Origin: Globisporangium splendens
Lineage: Eukaryota > Oomycota > Peronosporomycetes > Pythiales > Pythiaceae
Assembly: GCA_006386115.1 (NCBI GenBank)
Contig: VFIW01000058.1
Coordinates: forward strand, 124,001 to 188,000
Direction of reading: 5' to 3'
DNA length: 64,000 nt
This document shows positions 52,301-64,000 of the stretch, one piece after another. Below the pieces are notes generated by a model. The model was given only the letters and a program-made list of their open reading frames with translations. It was not told the DNA's origin and ran no database searches. The translations under genes and the position numbers were made by a program. Each line of letters begins with the position of its first letter. Within the stretch, counting starts at the first letter, position 1.

Positions 52301-54089
52301 TTATTTGCGCTTGCTCGGTTAGCGGAGTACCGGCGGGTTGTCATCCGCCCGCTCTTTCAAGAGAAGACGGCGGCATTGCTGGCACACATCCCAGAAATTA
52401 GCGCTGATCCAATCTCACTGGCAAACTTGATGGTGCTCTCTCGGAACTTCTGCCACTTTACGCCTGGAATGCAAAGTCGCGTCGCGGACGAGGTGAACTT
52501 ATCTGCGCTAATCGGACTACTCAGCACGGACGACGAAGAAATAGCACTTATCGCTTCAGACGTGCTCGCCAATGCTCTGTATCTCGAAGAGCTAGCAGCA
52601 TCGGACCATTCAAAAACGTCACCAGATGGGAAAACGGCATCTTGGAAGCTTATTCAACCGGTGCCATCAGCAAACTCAACTGTGTCGAAGACAGCGGCGG
52701 AGCGTTTACAGAATACACTGTTGCCTAGCTGGAGACGATTTGTCAAGGACTCCAAGGGCGAAGAAGTCGACAGCAAGATCCTGTTAGAGGACGAGCTCGG
52801 CATCGCATGTTCTCTGCTTCAGCAGCCGACACTCGAAGAGTTGCTTCGAGTACTCGTGGATCTTCATCTTCGTCTCCCTGACTTGAAGGTGGAGTGTGTG
52901 AGACAAACTAGTGATGGTGGTGGATGCGGTCTTGCGGATACAACCCCGAACACGGATCCACTGCCGCTAACCCCAGAACGCCGCCCTCTACAATACGCGC
53001 TGCCTGCATCTTTCCGAAGCTCCGCCTACCCAGATGACACGAGCTTTCGCGGATCTGCACACATGTGGCAATTTCTGCGCAAACTGTGGCAGAGGTGCTT
53101 GCGCCAGAATTCCGTTGACACTAAAATGCTGAACTTTGGTGATGGGCTGCCGTTGCTGGATCAGATCGCCGTCATTTTATCGCGATGGAAATCGCCAACT
53201 GGTATCTTGGTCTCTGCGATGACGTACGAACGACGCGCACAGTTTCTTGGATTTTTGGTCAGTGTCATTGAAGTCGCGCCGCAACTATTCAACTCGCCTG
53301 GCTTTGTAGAAGACATTGTTGATGCTGTCAAAGATTTTCTCGCAAGTCCAAGAACATTCGGCGTTGCCTATGAGCTTCTCTATACCCTTTGCAAACAGCA
53401 TCCAGAGGCAATCGAGCGGATCGCTCAGTACTTCCGTGGTGAATTGATGGATAGTGAGGAGAACAGCGCTCAGTGGATTAGCCCTTCGTTCCACCGGCTT
53501 CTGACTGGTGTGCAGTTGGAGTATCTGCTAATCAAAGTGAGCGTCACAAAGTTGAAAGACCAAGAAACGGAGAACAGTGTTACCATGCTCGATCCTCGTG
53601 CCCCGTCCACGCCTGCTCTGGCGCTCTCGATCGGGCTCTTGAACATGCTTTCGACGAAATGTCCTGCTCTGCTGACGTGGTTCGTGGAATGTCAACGTGT
53701 TCAGATCCTTTTCGAGCTTCTTGTGATGGATCGAGCATACACGACCTGTCTGTTGCCCCATGTTCGATGCACGTTTGTATCTAGTCTCCTAGAAATAAGC
53801 TCGCGGATTCTTCAATTGCGTCCAGATTTGCACCGATTGTTCATACTCGATCCGCGGATCTTGCATCACGTCGTTCAGCATGTGTACAGCCTCAAGGCGC
53901 ATGTTCAGGTTGCTGCTTTGCAACTGCTCCACAAGCTCGCAGCATCACCGAGAATCCGGGACATGCTCTTCCGCATTGAATACTTTTCGTCTCTCTGTGT
54001 TGTCGAGGATTGGATGATAAGCTGTGTCCAAGAACGTTGCTGCCAACTTCAAGTTTCCCCGGAGTTGCGTCCTAAAGAAGTGGTCGAGC

Positions 54090-54990
54090 TGGCTCATTTG
54101 ATTCAGTTGCCGTTCTTCTTGGACCTGAAGATTGCCGAATTGGTCCAACTCTCCATGTGCTTTGTCGGAAGCCATCTTGTTGAAGACGAATCGCTGATGG
54201 TAATAGTCGGGAATGGACGATTTAGGCGAATCCCAGAGTGGATGATCACGCTCGGGAATCACTCATCGGGTTCAGCCAATCTATCTCTGAAGGAGCTTGA
54301 AGTGCTGAAGCGAATCGATGAGGAGTTCCGGCACATCGTGGCCAAGAAGACTGCAGATGACTCATCAATGCTCTATAAAATCCAAAAGGATGCGTACGAG
54401 CGGTGTACGATGCCCAGGACGCGAGAAATTATCAGCAAGCGAATCGTGCAATTTCTTACCCGTGACGAGCAATGTTCTGGACATTCGCGCCTTGCTCACG
54501 CGTCGATGGGGTTGCTTTCTCGAGTGTGCCGCTTTCCCATCGAGGACCGTGCCGAGTTGATTCGTCTGGTCGCCTTCATGAAGCAGCATCGCCAGCAAAC
54601 TGGCTTGGACGAGGACAGCAAGAAGAAGCTCAATGATGTGCTGTCTCTGTTGCACGACTGCCCTCTCTTTGGTGGCCTTGGCCGCGATGCACTTGCTTGC
54701 CTCGCGTACCGACTGGGTTCTCCAACACTCGTTTCACTAGGCAACTACAAATGTGACCAGGATATGCCGCTGATGCTGCTTGTTGGCGACGATGCCGAGT
54801 ATGAAACGCGTGTGACATATCCGCGTAAAGCAATATTGACTGGTGTCTTGCGCCGAGGAAGCCTAATCGGGTTCCCACAATGGCTCACTGGGAGTCTGAA
54901 AGGCGAGGCTGCTTTGCAATCCCAAACCCGCGTGAATCAGGAGAAGCTGTTTGTCATCACGTTGGTCTATGATGATCTTCGAACTGGCCT
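54090..54990 (+). other. Two degenerate cyclic-nucleotide-binding-like domains inside the giant gene
   Basis: Within the intact exon 52261-56068, LIQLPFFLDLKIAELVQLS (from ~54097) and LLHDCPLFGGLGRDALACLA (from ~54646) both match the start of cNMP-binding domains (hydrophobic, x-x-F-x-x-L, ELxxLA). The second continues with a glycine-containing strand, MLLVGDDAEYE and LRRGSLIGFPQWL, where canonical domains have a GxxxGE ... RxA phosphate-binding cassette. The cassette Glu/Arg are not evident, so nucleotide binding is doubtful. A cNMP-like pair within an Armadillo-like protein is unusual. Confidence 0.5.
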
Positions 54991-57900
54991 TGGGGAATCC
55001 CACATCCAAACTCTAGTCAAAAACTACCGAAGCATGATGGCGCGAACTGTTGACAGCCCACATGAGCTTCAAGCTTTCGATATCTTCACGAAAAAACCGT
55101 CCCGCTACAGCATCGAACGACAGCAGCTACAGACGGCTGGACTGGACCTCCTTCTTCAATGTGTATCTTCTCGAGAGTTTGCGGTTAAATTCATGGCAAA
55201 CACTTGGGCTGTTCAGATCATCTTTGAGGTCGCAACTTCGTGGCTTTCATCTCGGCTGGTCACGTCTGCACTGGAGGTTTTCTGCAGATTCGCTGAAGAC
55301 AAACTCTTGTGCAAACGCGTCTGTGCAGTTGAGATTCAAGTCAATGGCAATGGCACGGATCTTGGTCGGCCAAAATGGACCAGCAACTTCAGTCTTTTCC
55401 TCGGTTTGGTTCAGCACTTCTCTATCGTCCAGTGGGTAACGAACACTTGCGTCCTGGGCACATTTTTCCGACTACTGGATCATGTCATCCAAAACATCTC
55501 GGCGATCTGGAGAAACATTTGCGACATTTGGACGATGGAGTACCTGCAACAATGCCAATCCCTATTGGCACAAGATTCTGGTTCGCGATTTTGCGTAGCA
55601 GAGTGCATTGCAACGCATTTGGCTCAAGCGATACACCACCAGCCGGCATTCTTGATGGAGCACAGTCAAGCGCTTTCACTGCATCTGGACTTTACCCGCA
55701 TACTGACCCTTTTGAGACCCTCAGAGCCCTGTGTGAGTTTGCTGAACCTCGTTTCCTTTTACTGCTCGGATCCAACGTTACGACGAGAAATCTGGGCATC
55801 GGGCTATATGTTTATCGGAGCCTTCGATCCCATTCTCCTCACCATAGCTGCTGACTTTGACGCGTTGCTCATGATGGCGTCTGCTCCGATCAAACCCAGA
55901 GAGGATGCGCGACAGATGATCCAGGTCTACTGCAGCTTCATTGAAGTCGTGTGCGCCGCGGACATTGATGAAGAGCTGGACTTGCAATTTCGCGATCATG
56001 TCGAACATGAATTTTCAATACTGTCGATTCTGGTTCAGCTGCTTTCGCGCTTTGCTGTACTTCGCCCGGTACGCAATGCTGTCTTCTTTTCTCTTGATGT
56101 GTGAGTTCTTACGTCGTCGTCATACTCGCACGTCATCCATGATGTGTCGTCTTACATGTAGATCATTTTGCGTTGCATTGGTGTCCTCTGTCTCGATTCT
56201 CCACAAAACTGCGCCATTGCACAAGCCACGACAGTGCAGATTGAGGGCAAGAGCCACCAAAAGACTAATCTAGTCGGATACATTATGCAGCTCATCGAGT
56301 CTCTGCAGTCCACTGCAGCTGCTATCGAGTCGAGCACGGAGGTGGAAGCGCTCTTGCTGTGTGTTCAAGCTCTTTCGCATTCTCATGACGGTGCAAAAGC
56401 GTTCATCGACAAAGGATTTGTCGCGATGGCCCTTGGGTTTCTACGAGTCCTCCCCGAAGCTCCAACTGCTAGGCATTTGCTCGTGTGGCGCGCGCTTGTG
56501 CTGTCATTGCGAAACTTTAATGAGTGTGCACAGCAAGAGTTTCTGCGCAGTGCCGACAAGGACACCATTCGAATATTCGTGAGTTTTCTCAGCCAGCTCT
56601 CGGATTGGTTCCACAGAGACCGAGACCATTTCGCGCTTGGCCGAGTCCTGCGCGATGTCTTTCGCTTATTTTCGGTGTTGATGGGAGATCCTTCTTCGCG
56701 CGAACAGCTTTTCATTTTTCATGTGCACGATCCGGTGGAATCGAGAATAGTCACAGGACCGTGCTATCACTGGATTCTAGGCGGAAGTCAAGACGACAGC
56801 ATTGCAGCGGTAGAGACGAGGAAGTCGAACTTGCAAACCATTGACGAGGAGCTGAAGACCAGCAGTCTTGGCTTCCTTACCAGTCTCTGTCTCGATCGAC
56901 GCATGGCCCTTGTTCTATCGTCTCACCCAGAGATGATGAGTGTGATACAACTGGTCTTCCAGTGGTTTGAAGCATGTGGCAGTATCTTCGACGATAACCA
57001 AGCTCAAATTCAATTGCGTTTCCTGTGCTACTTCTCAGAGCAATTGCTTATCGCAACCAGATCCGAAGCAACTATGAAATTCATCGAAGCTTTTTCTGTA
57101 CCAGCGATCCTTCATTTCTCGTCTTTAAGCCAAGTGTCTGCATCCAGTCTCACGTACGCCACGAGGTTGCTGTAGGTGTACCAGCTGACTTCTGTGCGCA
57201 GCCTTGAGGCTCGATCGACGGCGCTTCAAGTACTCAGTCAGAGCGAAGTTGCTGATTTCCTCAATACCGCTGCTGATCGTATCGCAATTATTTCAGCAAA
57301 TCCGAACGCCATGGTCTCCGTGCTGGGGCTCACAGCCGAGCTGCTTATGAACACAAGCATTGGAACTTGCGGAGACTTGATTATCCGCGTTCTGCGTCTA
57401 CTTCTTCTCAAGCTGTCTGCTCATGACTGGATCGATGGGAAAAGCTTTTCACGTGCTCAGAACGTTCAAGCAGAATTGAGTCTGTACTCAACAATCGAGT
57501 GGGACCAGGAAGAATCCTCGTCGAATGTTGCTGAGCAACGGAATTTCAGGATACTCCATCAGTACATTCGTTGCTTTCGCTACCTTGCTCCCGACATTGC
57601 CCGCAATCTACTCGGCAAAGACAGGCAGACACCTTGTGACCGCGTTTTTCAAAGCAGCATATTTGTCCTAGCTATTCAGTCGTTATCGCTTGATGGTGCA
57701 TCGGCATTTTCACGTACACTGACACTAGACTCGATGGGTATGATTGAAAGTACCCTGAACGCATTCGCTGCAGGTGAGAATGGCGCCGAATCACACCACT
57801 CCAGGATCCAAGCGTACCGACGAGTTGCTCGACAGAATGCTTTTCTTCTCCGCTGCTCTTCGTTGCTTGAATCTCCAGCCGCTGAGCTGCGACTTCAGGT

Positions 57901-60900
57901 TCGTCTCGATTTCTCTTTGATGTCGCTGTTCCTTGCCACTGTATTTTGCTAATCCGAGGCTCCACCATTTTCTTGAGTGTAGGCAATTCGGGCATTAAGA
58001 AGATATGGACACAAGCACATGTCTATCTGGGACGAAATTGACGGGTTGTTGCGAAATGAGAAGCGTGACATCGTTGAGATCTTGTTGAGCTGCTTGGAGT
58101 ACACGTATCAGAGAATCTCGATATTCAAGGCGAGTTGATCACTGACACAGTACGAACGATGAACAGCATCATTGAGTATTCCCACGGTACCCACGAACAC
58201 GCAAGGAAATTGGGGTGTCTAGACCGACTAGTCGAAGTAAGGACCTCTGGAAAACAGCTCTGCAGCCCTGACCAGCAGTGTGAACTTGCATTCGAGTGCA
58301 CGCGGACGCATCACTTGCACTTTCGAATGTGCAGGCAACGACAAATTGAAAACCCAGCAATTGTTCATGATATGTGGACTCTGTTGTGCGTCTTGCTGAT
58401 AGCATCACGGAATCCGGACGAGCACACGTTTACGACGACAGCGTTGGATTGCATAAATGACAGCGACGCGGCGAATTATTGGCTTGCGAAAACTTGCGCT
58501 CGAGAGTGGAGCAACAGCGGTCTTGGTCTTTTGAAGCGATTGGTGAGTATCGCGAGCGACAAATCTTTGAGTGACAGCAATCTACCCACTCGTAAAAGAG
58601 CTGTGCTTGCTCTTGGTGTCTTCTGTTCGTTTGATTTCGTCCTCGATATGTTTTTCGAGGATCAGGTACTCGTGCAAGACGTTTTCGCAAACTTGACGCT
58701 CCAAGATCCAATCTACCGTGAGCGGCTTCACATGCTCACCAACAGTGTCAAAATGAAGCTGTCGGCGTCCCATTCACCTTCGTCAATTCCTTACATCTCG
58801 GCGAGATACAATGCGCTGAGCTCGATTCCTCCGAACGAGCAAATCGCATATCTCGATCTCCTGCCCGCCGTGATCAATGCATCCATTGGGTTATCACAGC
58901 GACGCAGTTTGACGTCGTCGGTTTAATTTGGCGAAGTGTCTACACGACAGCATCCGCGTTTGCAGCTGAGCATGATTGCACAGCGCTCTGGTGCCAGATC
59001 CTTCGATATACGTGTCTTGATTTCGATTTCTCGAAGAAAATCACGGAAAGCAAACTTCTGTACCAGTTTCTGTGGGAGGCAATAACTGGCTGCAGTACGC
59101 CATCAAACCTTCCGGAGCCGAAAAGCGAGTCTTTGATGGGATTTTTCATGTGGGAGAGGCTAACTGGTTGCTGTGTGCCAGAGAATCTTCTGGAGTCGAC
59201 GAACGAGTCATTGCTCGGATTATTCGCGAGAATCCTTCAAGTTCAACAATATCCAGTGGAACTCTTGAGCAAGGACATCACACTATTCCGTGCGCTTGGT
59301 GCTCACTGCGTGCGGACAATAGCGCTGATTCCAGAATTCCATCCCATCAAGTACGACGCAGTTGAACTCCTCCGCGCGTTGGCATGCCACTTCCACCTGC
59401 TGCCTCGGTTATGGAAGGCGTGTGCGCTGTGTCATGGGAAAGGCTCCACAACCGATCGCACAACCAGGGTGAGTTCCTTGCGAGGTCTCACAGATATGGT
59501 GCAAATGTGCCACGACGATTCGATCGCGCTCGAACACTCGTTGTGCGTGCTGTACAAAATTTGCCTGTCCGAGCTTGGAGCTGATCCAGTGCTACGATCT
59601 AGGCGTGGGTGTTCCCTTTCCATGCTCGAGCTGCTTCAGTTGGCTCTCAAGCAAACAGTGGGGACATCGCATTACTTGGTTCTTCGGCTCTCTCGTGAAG
59701 CTCTGAAGTCGCAACAACCGATCAATTTTCTCCCAGTCCAGTTTGATTCATACCCAGCCCTTGAAGCATGCAAATGGGCACTGAAGATATTGCGCCTGTG
59801 TATGTCAAACAAACACTTTGCCGAGTCGCTTCAACATGAAGTTGGCATCCTTCGCGAACTGTTTGCCGCTCTTGGCTGCTCAGATTGGATGGTCTCACGT
59901 GATGCCGCAAGGATCATCGCAGAGGCACCAAAAACGTTTGCATGTGCACCCTCGCAGCAACGTCACGGCACCGCGGAAGAGCAGGAGAGCAACAACCAGC
60001 TTTCAAGGTATATCTGCACATCCGGCTCAGCGTCTGCGAATCTGTACCGGCGGCTCGCATACTTTGCCGCTTTGAATGAGCACGTCGTGTTCGACGTGGA
60101 ACCTCGTGAGTCTGGACTAGCATCTTGCTACCTGATCTTGACTGCCTGGGTTCAGTTCTATGCGAACAACCTTCACCTACTCTCAAAAACAGCCACGGTT
60201 GCTGATCGTGTGGCAACAATCAGCAACGGAGAACGAAGAACACAGTGGAAGCACCCCAGTGGGTTAATCTGTGAGCAGCATCTTGCCAGCATCTTGGACA
60301 TCTTGCTGTATCTTCTTGCAAACTATTTCCCAGTGGTGTATGACATGACGGGGGAGGCTCCGATCCCCGATGAAAAGGAGCAACATTTTCGGCTGTGCTC
60401 AGAGCTGCTGGCATTCTGCAAGCGCCATGCAGCTGCTGAGCAGCATGTTGTCGTTGTGGAGAACAATTTGATCCGATGCAAAGCACTTTTGCTGCTCCAC
60501 CTAATGTGCTCGTTTGATTACACTCAGTACTCAGCCGAGATCTTTGCTCAGGAATTCACTGTGACTCGCCTTCTAGTGATCATCGAGACCACCAAATCTC
60601 TTCCGGAACAAATCGCTGCAGTGCGCTTGGTGTGTGACATCACGTCGTATCCGTTCGTCAAGGATCTTTTTGTTTCTCACCAAACACTTCTCCTCCGAGT
60701 TTGCTCGTGGCTTGAGAATCCGAGACTTGAGAACCTTCAATCATTTGCGATCGGAATATTGAAGAATCTTGCCACCAAATCCGTTGGACAGCGGCGCCAG
60801 AGCGTTTTATATTCGGTCCTACTTTCCAAGAACAACTGTCTCGGTCTTTGTTCCACGGAAAGCAATACGGACGTAAGACAAGCGTTGCGAAACACATCTC

Positions 60901-63900
60901 GCCAAAGGTAGTACATGCTCGCAAAGTTGACGTGCTGCTCTCCTTCCACTCGAAGAAAATGAGGTTCAACCTGGGCAGCGAGAGTGGCTTCGATTTCCCC
61001 ATCCGCGCAAAACTGCACGTCAAAGTCTTTCGCAACGAGCAAGAAGTGCACCGCGAATTTCAATGGATGTCTCGCATTCGGTCTGTCAATGAGCACATTT
61101 CCCAGTCGATTATCGTCGATGATGCAGACTATGCAGTGTGTTGCAAAGTTGTCTTGCGATGGCTTGCTCGAACGAGTCAGATATCTTGTAAATTCAAGCA
61201 ATCCGCGAAGCACTTCCTAAACGCAACCAAAGTCCAGCTTCTCGATAGCAGCACAGCCAACCCGGCGCAGACGTCCATGACCATGCTAATTGACAGCGGG
61301 CGCGTGATCGTGAATATCTCAGACCAATTTATAGACGAACCTAGCGAAGATCTCGGGCCACTTGGGTGACTCTTGCGTCACGAAGGTATCGATCTATCCA
61401 TCCTTGAGGAGGCAACGCACATTGTTGCCGAGCTCTCCAAGAACCATCGAATTTTCTGCGACCCGACGCTAAAGCTATGGGATCACGTTCTATCGGCACT
61501 TGGATCTTTTGCATCGGAAATGAAGCAGCACGCGCAACACGACCCAATTGAAATGGTCAATTTGTCGTGTCTGGACACATTGTCGTCGTGGTTTTGGAGC
61601 AAGCCTGGAGTTTCTTTCTTCAAGACCAGTATGATTCCTGTGATCTGCCTTATCCAAGGAATGCGAAAATATGGCTTTGTGGTCGATGTGAAGGCTCTCG
61701 AGACTTCAAATGTGCAAAGGAAAGACGATCGATATCGTGTCAAAAATCACCAGAATTTCCTCACAGCTCTCATGGAGTGGGTCGCGGCAATTGATGTCCC
61801 CGGGTTCACCGAAAACTATCTCAATGTGTTGTTTTTCGAAAACACCGATGTCCTTCTTTTCCTCTGCGCGCACACGTTTCCAGCGCGGAGTGCACGTGCC
61901 AGCTTTTTCTTCCTCGTTGCAACTGTCGTCCGCACCAACGTGGTGCATTGTGAAGTGTTTGCGCGCAAGCATGCGCTGCACCTGCTTCTAGATCTTGTAA
62001 ACTCGGCGAAGCCCGATGACGAGCTTCTGGATTCAACTGCGGAAATGCTGAAATATGCTGCGCGGGTCATTGTGAAAATCTGTCGTTGCTCGACATCACG
62101 CGCAAAATTTATGAGCCATGGAGGGATGATATTTTTCGGGCGAGTTGCATTTCTCATCTTCCGAAACTACTTGAACCATCCTTTCCTGGTCGAGGCGGCG
62201 GAAAACCTGGTTCTTGCTACGTCGTTTCTTTGTGATGTCGTCGTTCAGCCAGCCATCGTTGATCCTGCCAACCAAGACGATATGAATTTGCTGAACCATT
62301 TGATGCCAGCACAAGTCGGTTCTTCAGCCAGTTTGCGATCGTCGCTATCCGTGATAGAAACCCTCTTGCGATTTCTTGGACACGCATCAAGTGCTCGTAA
62401 ACGCAACAGATCCACTAGCCGTGGCAGTTTTGATAGCTTTGATCGGCTAGCAGCATCAGTCTTTGTTTCCCTTGTGGAAAAACACCCTCACCGAGTTTCG
62501 TTCGAACGCAACTTGCCGGAGCTCCTTTGCCACGAGACTTGTGGGCACTCAGCTATCGATGAGCTCCGGGACCGCTTTCTTCCTGGGATAAAAAAGAGCA
62601 TCGAGTTGACAAAGTGGAGCTTTGAGAGCGACTTGAACGTGATTCGACGAACGTATTACGCTGGTGTTCGCACTGGAGTGACCCCATCTCAGTGCCACAC
62701 CGCATTTCTCCGATACGATCAGGAATTCCTGATCGGTCAGGTGCCAGATTTTCTGGATTCCGCGACAAATGCTTCACGGTCACAAAGCGACTTGAACGCA
62801 GCAGCTCACCAAGACCAAGACCACGACATAGATGTAGCTGAATCGGATCACGAAACTATGCTCACAGAGCTTAGAAAGCTCCTGGAGTTTGCTGAGGTGC
62901 ACGAAGAACTTGCGACGTCCTTGACGGCGAATTGCAAGCGGCATCTAACACAAGCCATGAATACCGCTGATCGAACAGTCGCGTACTGGTGGCATGCCAC
63001 TTGGTACTTTCACTGGCATTTGATTTCTTTTTGGACGTGCTCGCGCTCACACAGACAGAAAGCAATGACGGTCGACTTGAATGGGCTCAAGCAAGGCATA
63101 ATGCGGATGTGAAAAGCATCACTGCGATTCAAAGCTGGCTGAGGCACTTGGAAGAACTTGGTGATCTTGTATGCTGTGCACTGCACGAGCTGGATTTCAA
63201 CTACTACGGCGGGCACCTCCAGCAACTTCAGGCGCTCATGATGGAGTTACCATCCTTTTTACAAAAAATGGAGCAGGTTCAGTCGAAAAAGCACACTGTT
63301 CTCCTCTTCTTGAAGAACTTGAACAAGATACTGAAACGGATCGCGAACAAAAACGAGCTGAAGGGTGTGACCGGGAATGGAGGCGGAGTAGCTGAAGAAG
63401 CAAAGAAAATCTGCGAGCGCTTGCGCCTGATGGAACCTACGGTTAGTACAGCTCTTGCGTGCGTCTTGAGCTCCAAAGTGGCACAGGAACAGCTTGCGCG
63501 AATGCTCGTGGCGATGGACTACATATGGAAACGAGTAATGGGATCAATCTCGCTTCGTGAGTTCATGACGGGAACTGCTGAATCCACCGAAGGGTTCTGG
63601 GCAAAACTCAAGCATCGCGTCACAAACCTCATCGCGTTCCTCTTGAACCCAGGGTCGTTTTTCATGAGGCAAGCTAAAAACTTGCAGGTTTTGCTTGCGT
63701 CGATAGCGAAGAGCTTGTTCTCAAACGACGACGCATCGTCAGCATATGATGCTGCTGAAGATAATGCCATCAAGTCAAACCAAGCAGAGCAAAGGGGTCC
63801 GGCCACTACAGTCAAGAATGCGCTTATGGACAGATCGTGTTTCCCGTTTTGCTCGATGGAGTCGCTTCTTGATCACTTTGGCTGCACGTCGTTGCGCGCG

Positions 63901-64000
63901 AAGAAGATAAAACAAACCATGGTCATCCCCGGTGTCCGCGAACGTGTGCCGAAGTCGCTTTCCGGAATATTTGAGATGCCGTCCGATACGATTGAAAAGC

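Larger units (their letters stand above)
45005..64000 (+). pseudogene. Giant helical-repeat protein gene with multiple disruptions, running off the window
   Basis: About 19 kb of one coding region of >5,900 codons, not ending by 64000. No family was recognised; the composition is that of an Armadillo/HEAT-like alpha-helical superhelix with Leu-rich helices throughout. Lesions: TAA 45277-45279; frameshift ~49340-49385; frameshift ~49650-49660; frameshift ~58075-58110; frameshift ~58880-58905; frame break ~60873-60910 (might be a 35-base intron); TGA 61367-61369; frameshift ~62970-62985. Real introns with canonical ends are 49431-49516, 49735-49794, 51397-51471, 51592-51684, 52031-52110, 52184-52260, 56069-56161, 57154-57201 and 57899-57982; a 58236-58333 GTAAGG...GTGCAG pair would break frame. 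The interval 49795-58074 reads through without a lesion. A conserved-looking short block, DEERYGCPCPTKEGCPHRD, lies in the 51472-51591 exon. The gene looks recently inactivated. Confidence 0.72.

Noticed and set aside
45005..64000. Lesions as ordinary sequencing error
   Set aside because: MCM3, sulfite oxidase, KH and CHAT-NTPase-SH2 genes in the same window have no frame error over >10 kb of coding, and lesions cluster in three genes. Not excluded without re-sequencing.

Overview
The window is nuclear DNA of a compact, GC-rich eukaryote, most likely an oomycete (Pythium/Globisporangium/Phytophthora type). Introns are short (mostly 60-110 bases) with GTRNGT donors, genes lie 30-600 bases apart on both strands, initiator-like motifs sit just upstream of some start codons, and the proteins (RWP-RK/Myb regulator, MCM3, mitochondrial sulfite oxidase) fit a stramenopile. 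The species cannot be named from the sequence. No transposon, CRISPR array, rRNA or tRNA was recognised.

Layout. 0.7-7 kb: a COX5B-like mitochondrial protein, an RWP-RK plus Myb regulator, and a secreted protein with a C-terminal formylglycine-generating-enzyme fold. 7-10 kb: one spliced gene joining a CHAT caspase-like protease, an NB-ARC-type NTPase and a STAT-like linker/SH2 module; this is the most unusual gene here. 10-13.3 kb: a broken CFAP57-like ciliary gene meets a truncated F-box/LRR gene tail to tail. 13.8-18.6 kb: a DUF726 hydrolase, a small TPR protein, a 2-kb repeat-bearing gap and a nitroreductase. 19-31 kb: sulfite oxidase, a CaaX-tailed LRR protein, MCM3 (7 exons), a small unknown gene, a TauE/SafE carrier, a coiled-coil/DUF4833-like protein and a C9orf78/Hep59-like protein. 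32.6-43.5 kb: a PH protein, two tail-anchored proteins, two small genes (one with an in-frame stop) and a four-KH RNA-binding protein. 43.8-64 kb: a 377-residue unknown, then a giant helical-repeat gene that runs off the window and carries several stops and frameshifts.

How it fits together. Housekeeping genes with complex splicing are intact, whereas CFAP57, the 36-kb gene and the giant gene have stops or frameshifts. That pattern suggests gene decay rather than poor sequence; a lineage that has lost motile zoospores would explain it, but this is inference. Sulfite oxidase and the TauE/SafE carrier may both serve sulfite/sulfate handling. All exon boundaries were drawn by eye from splice signals and reading-frame continuity.
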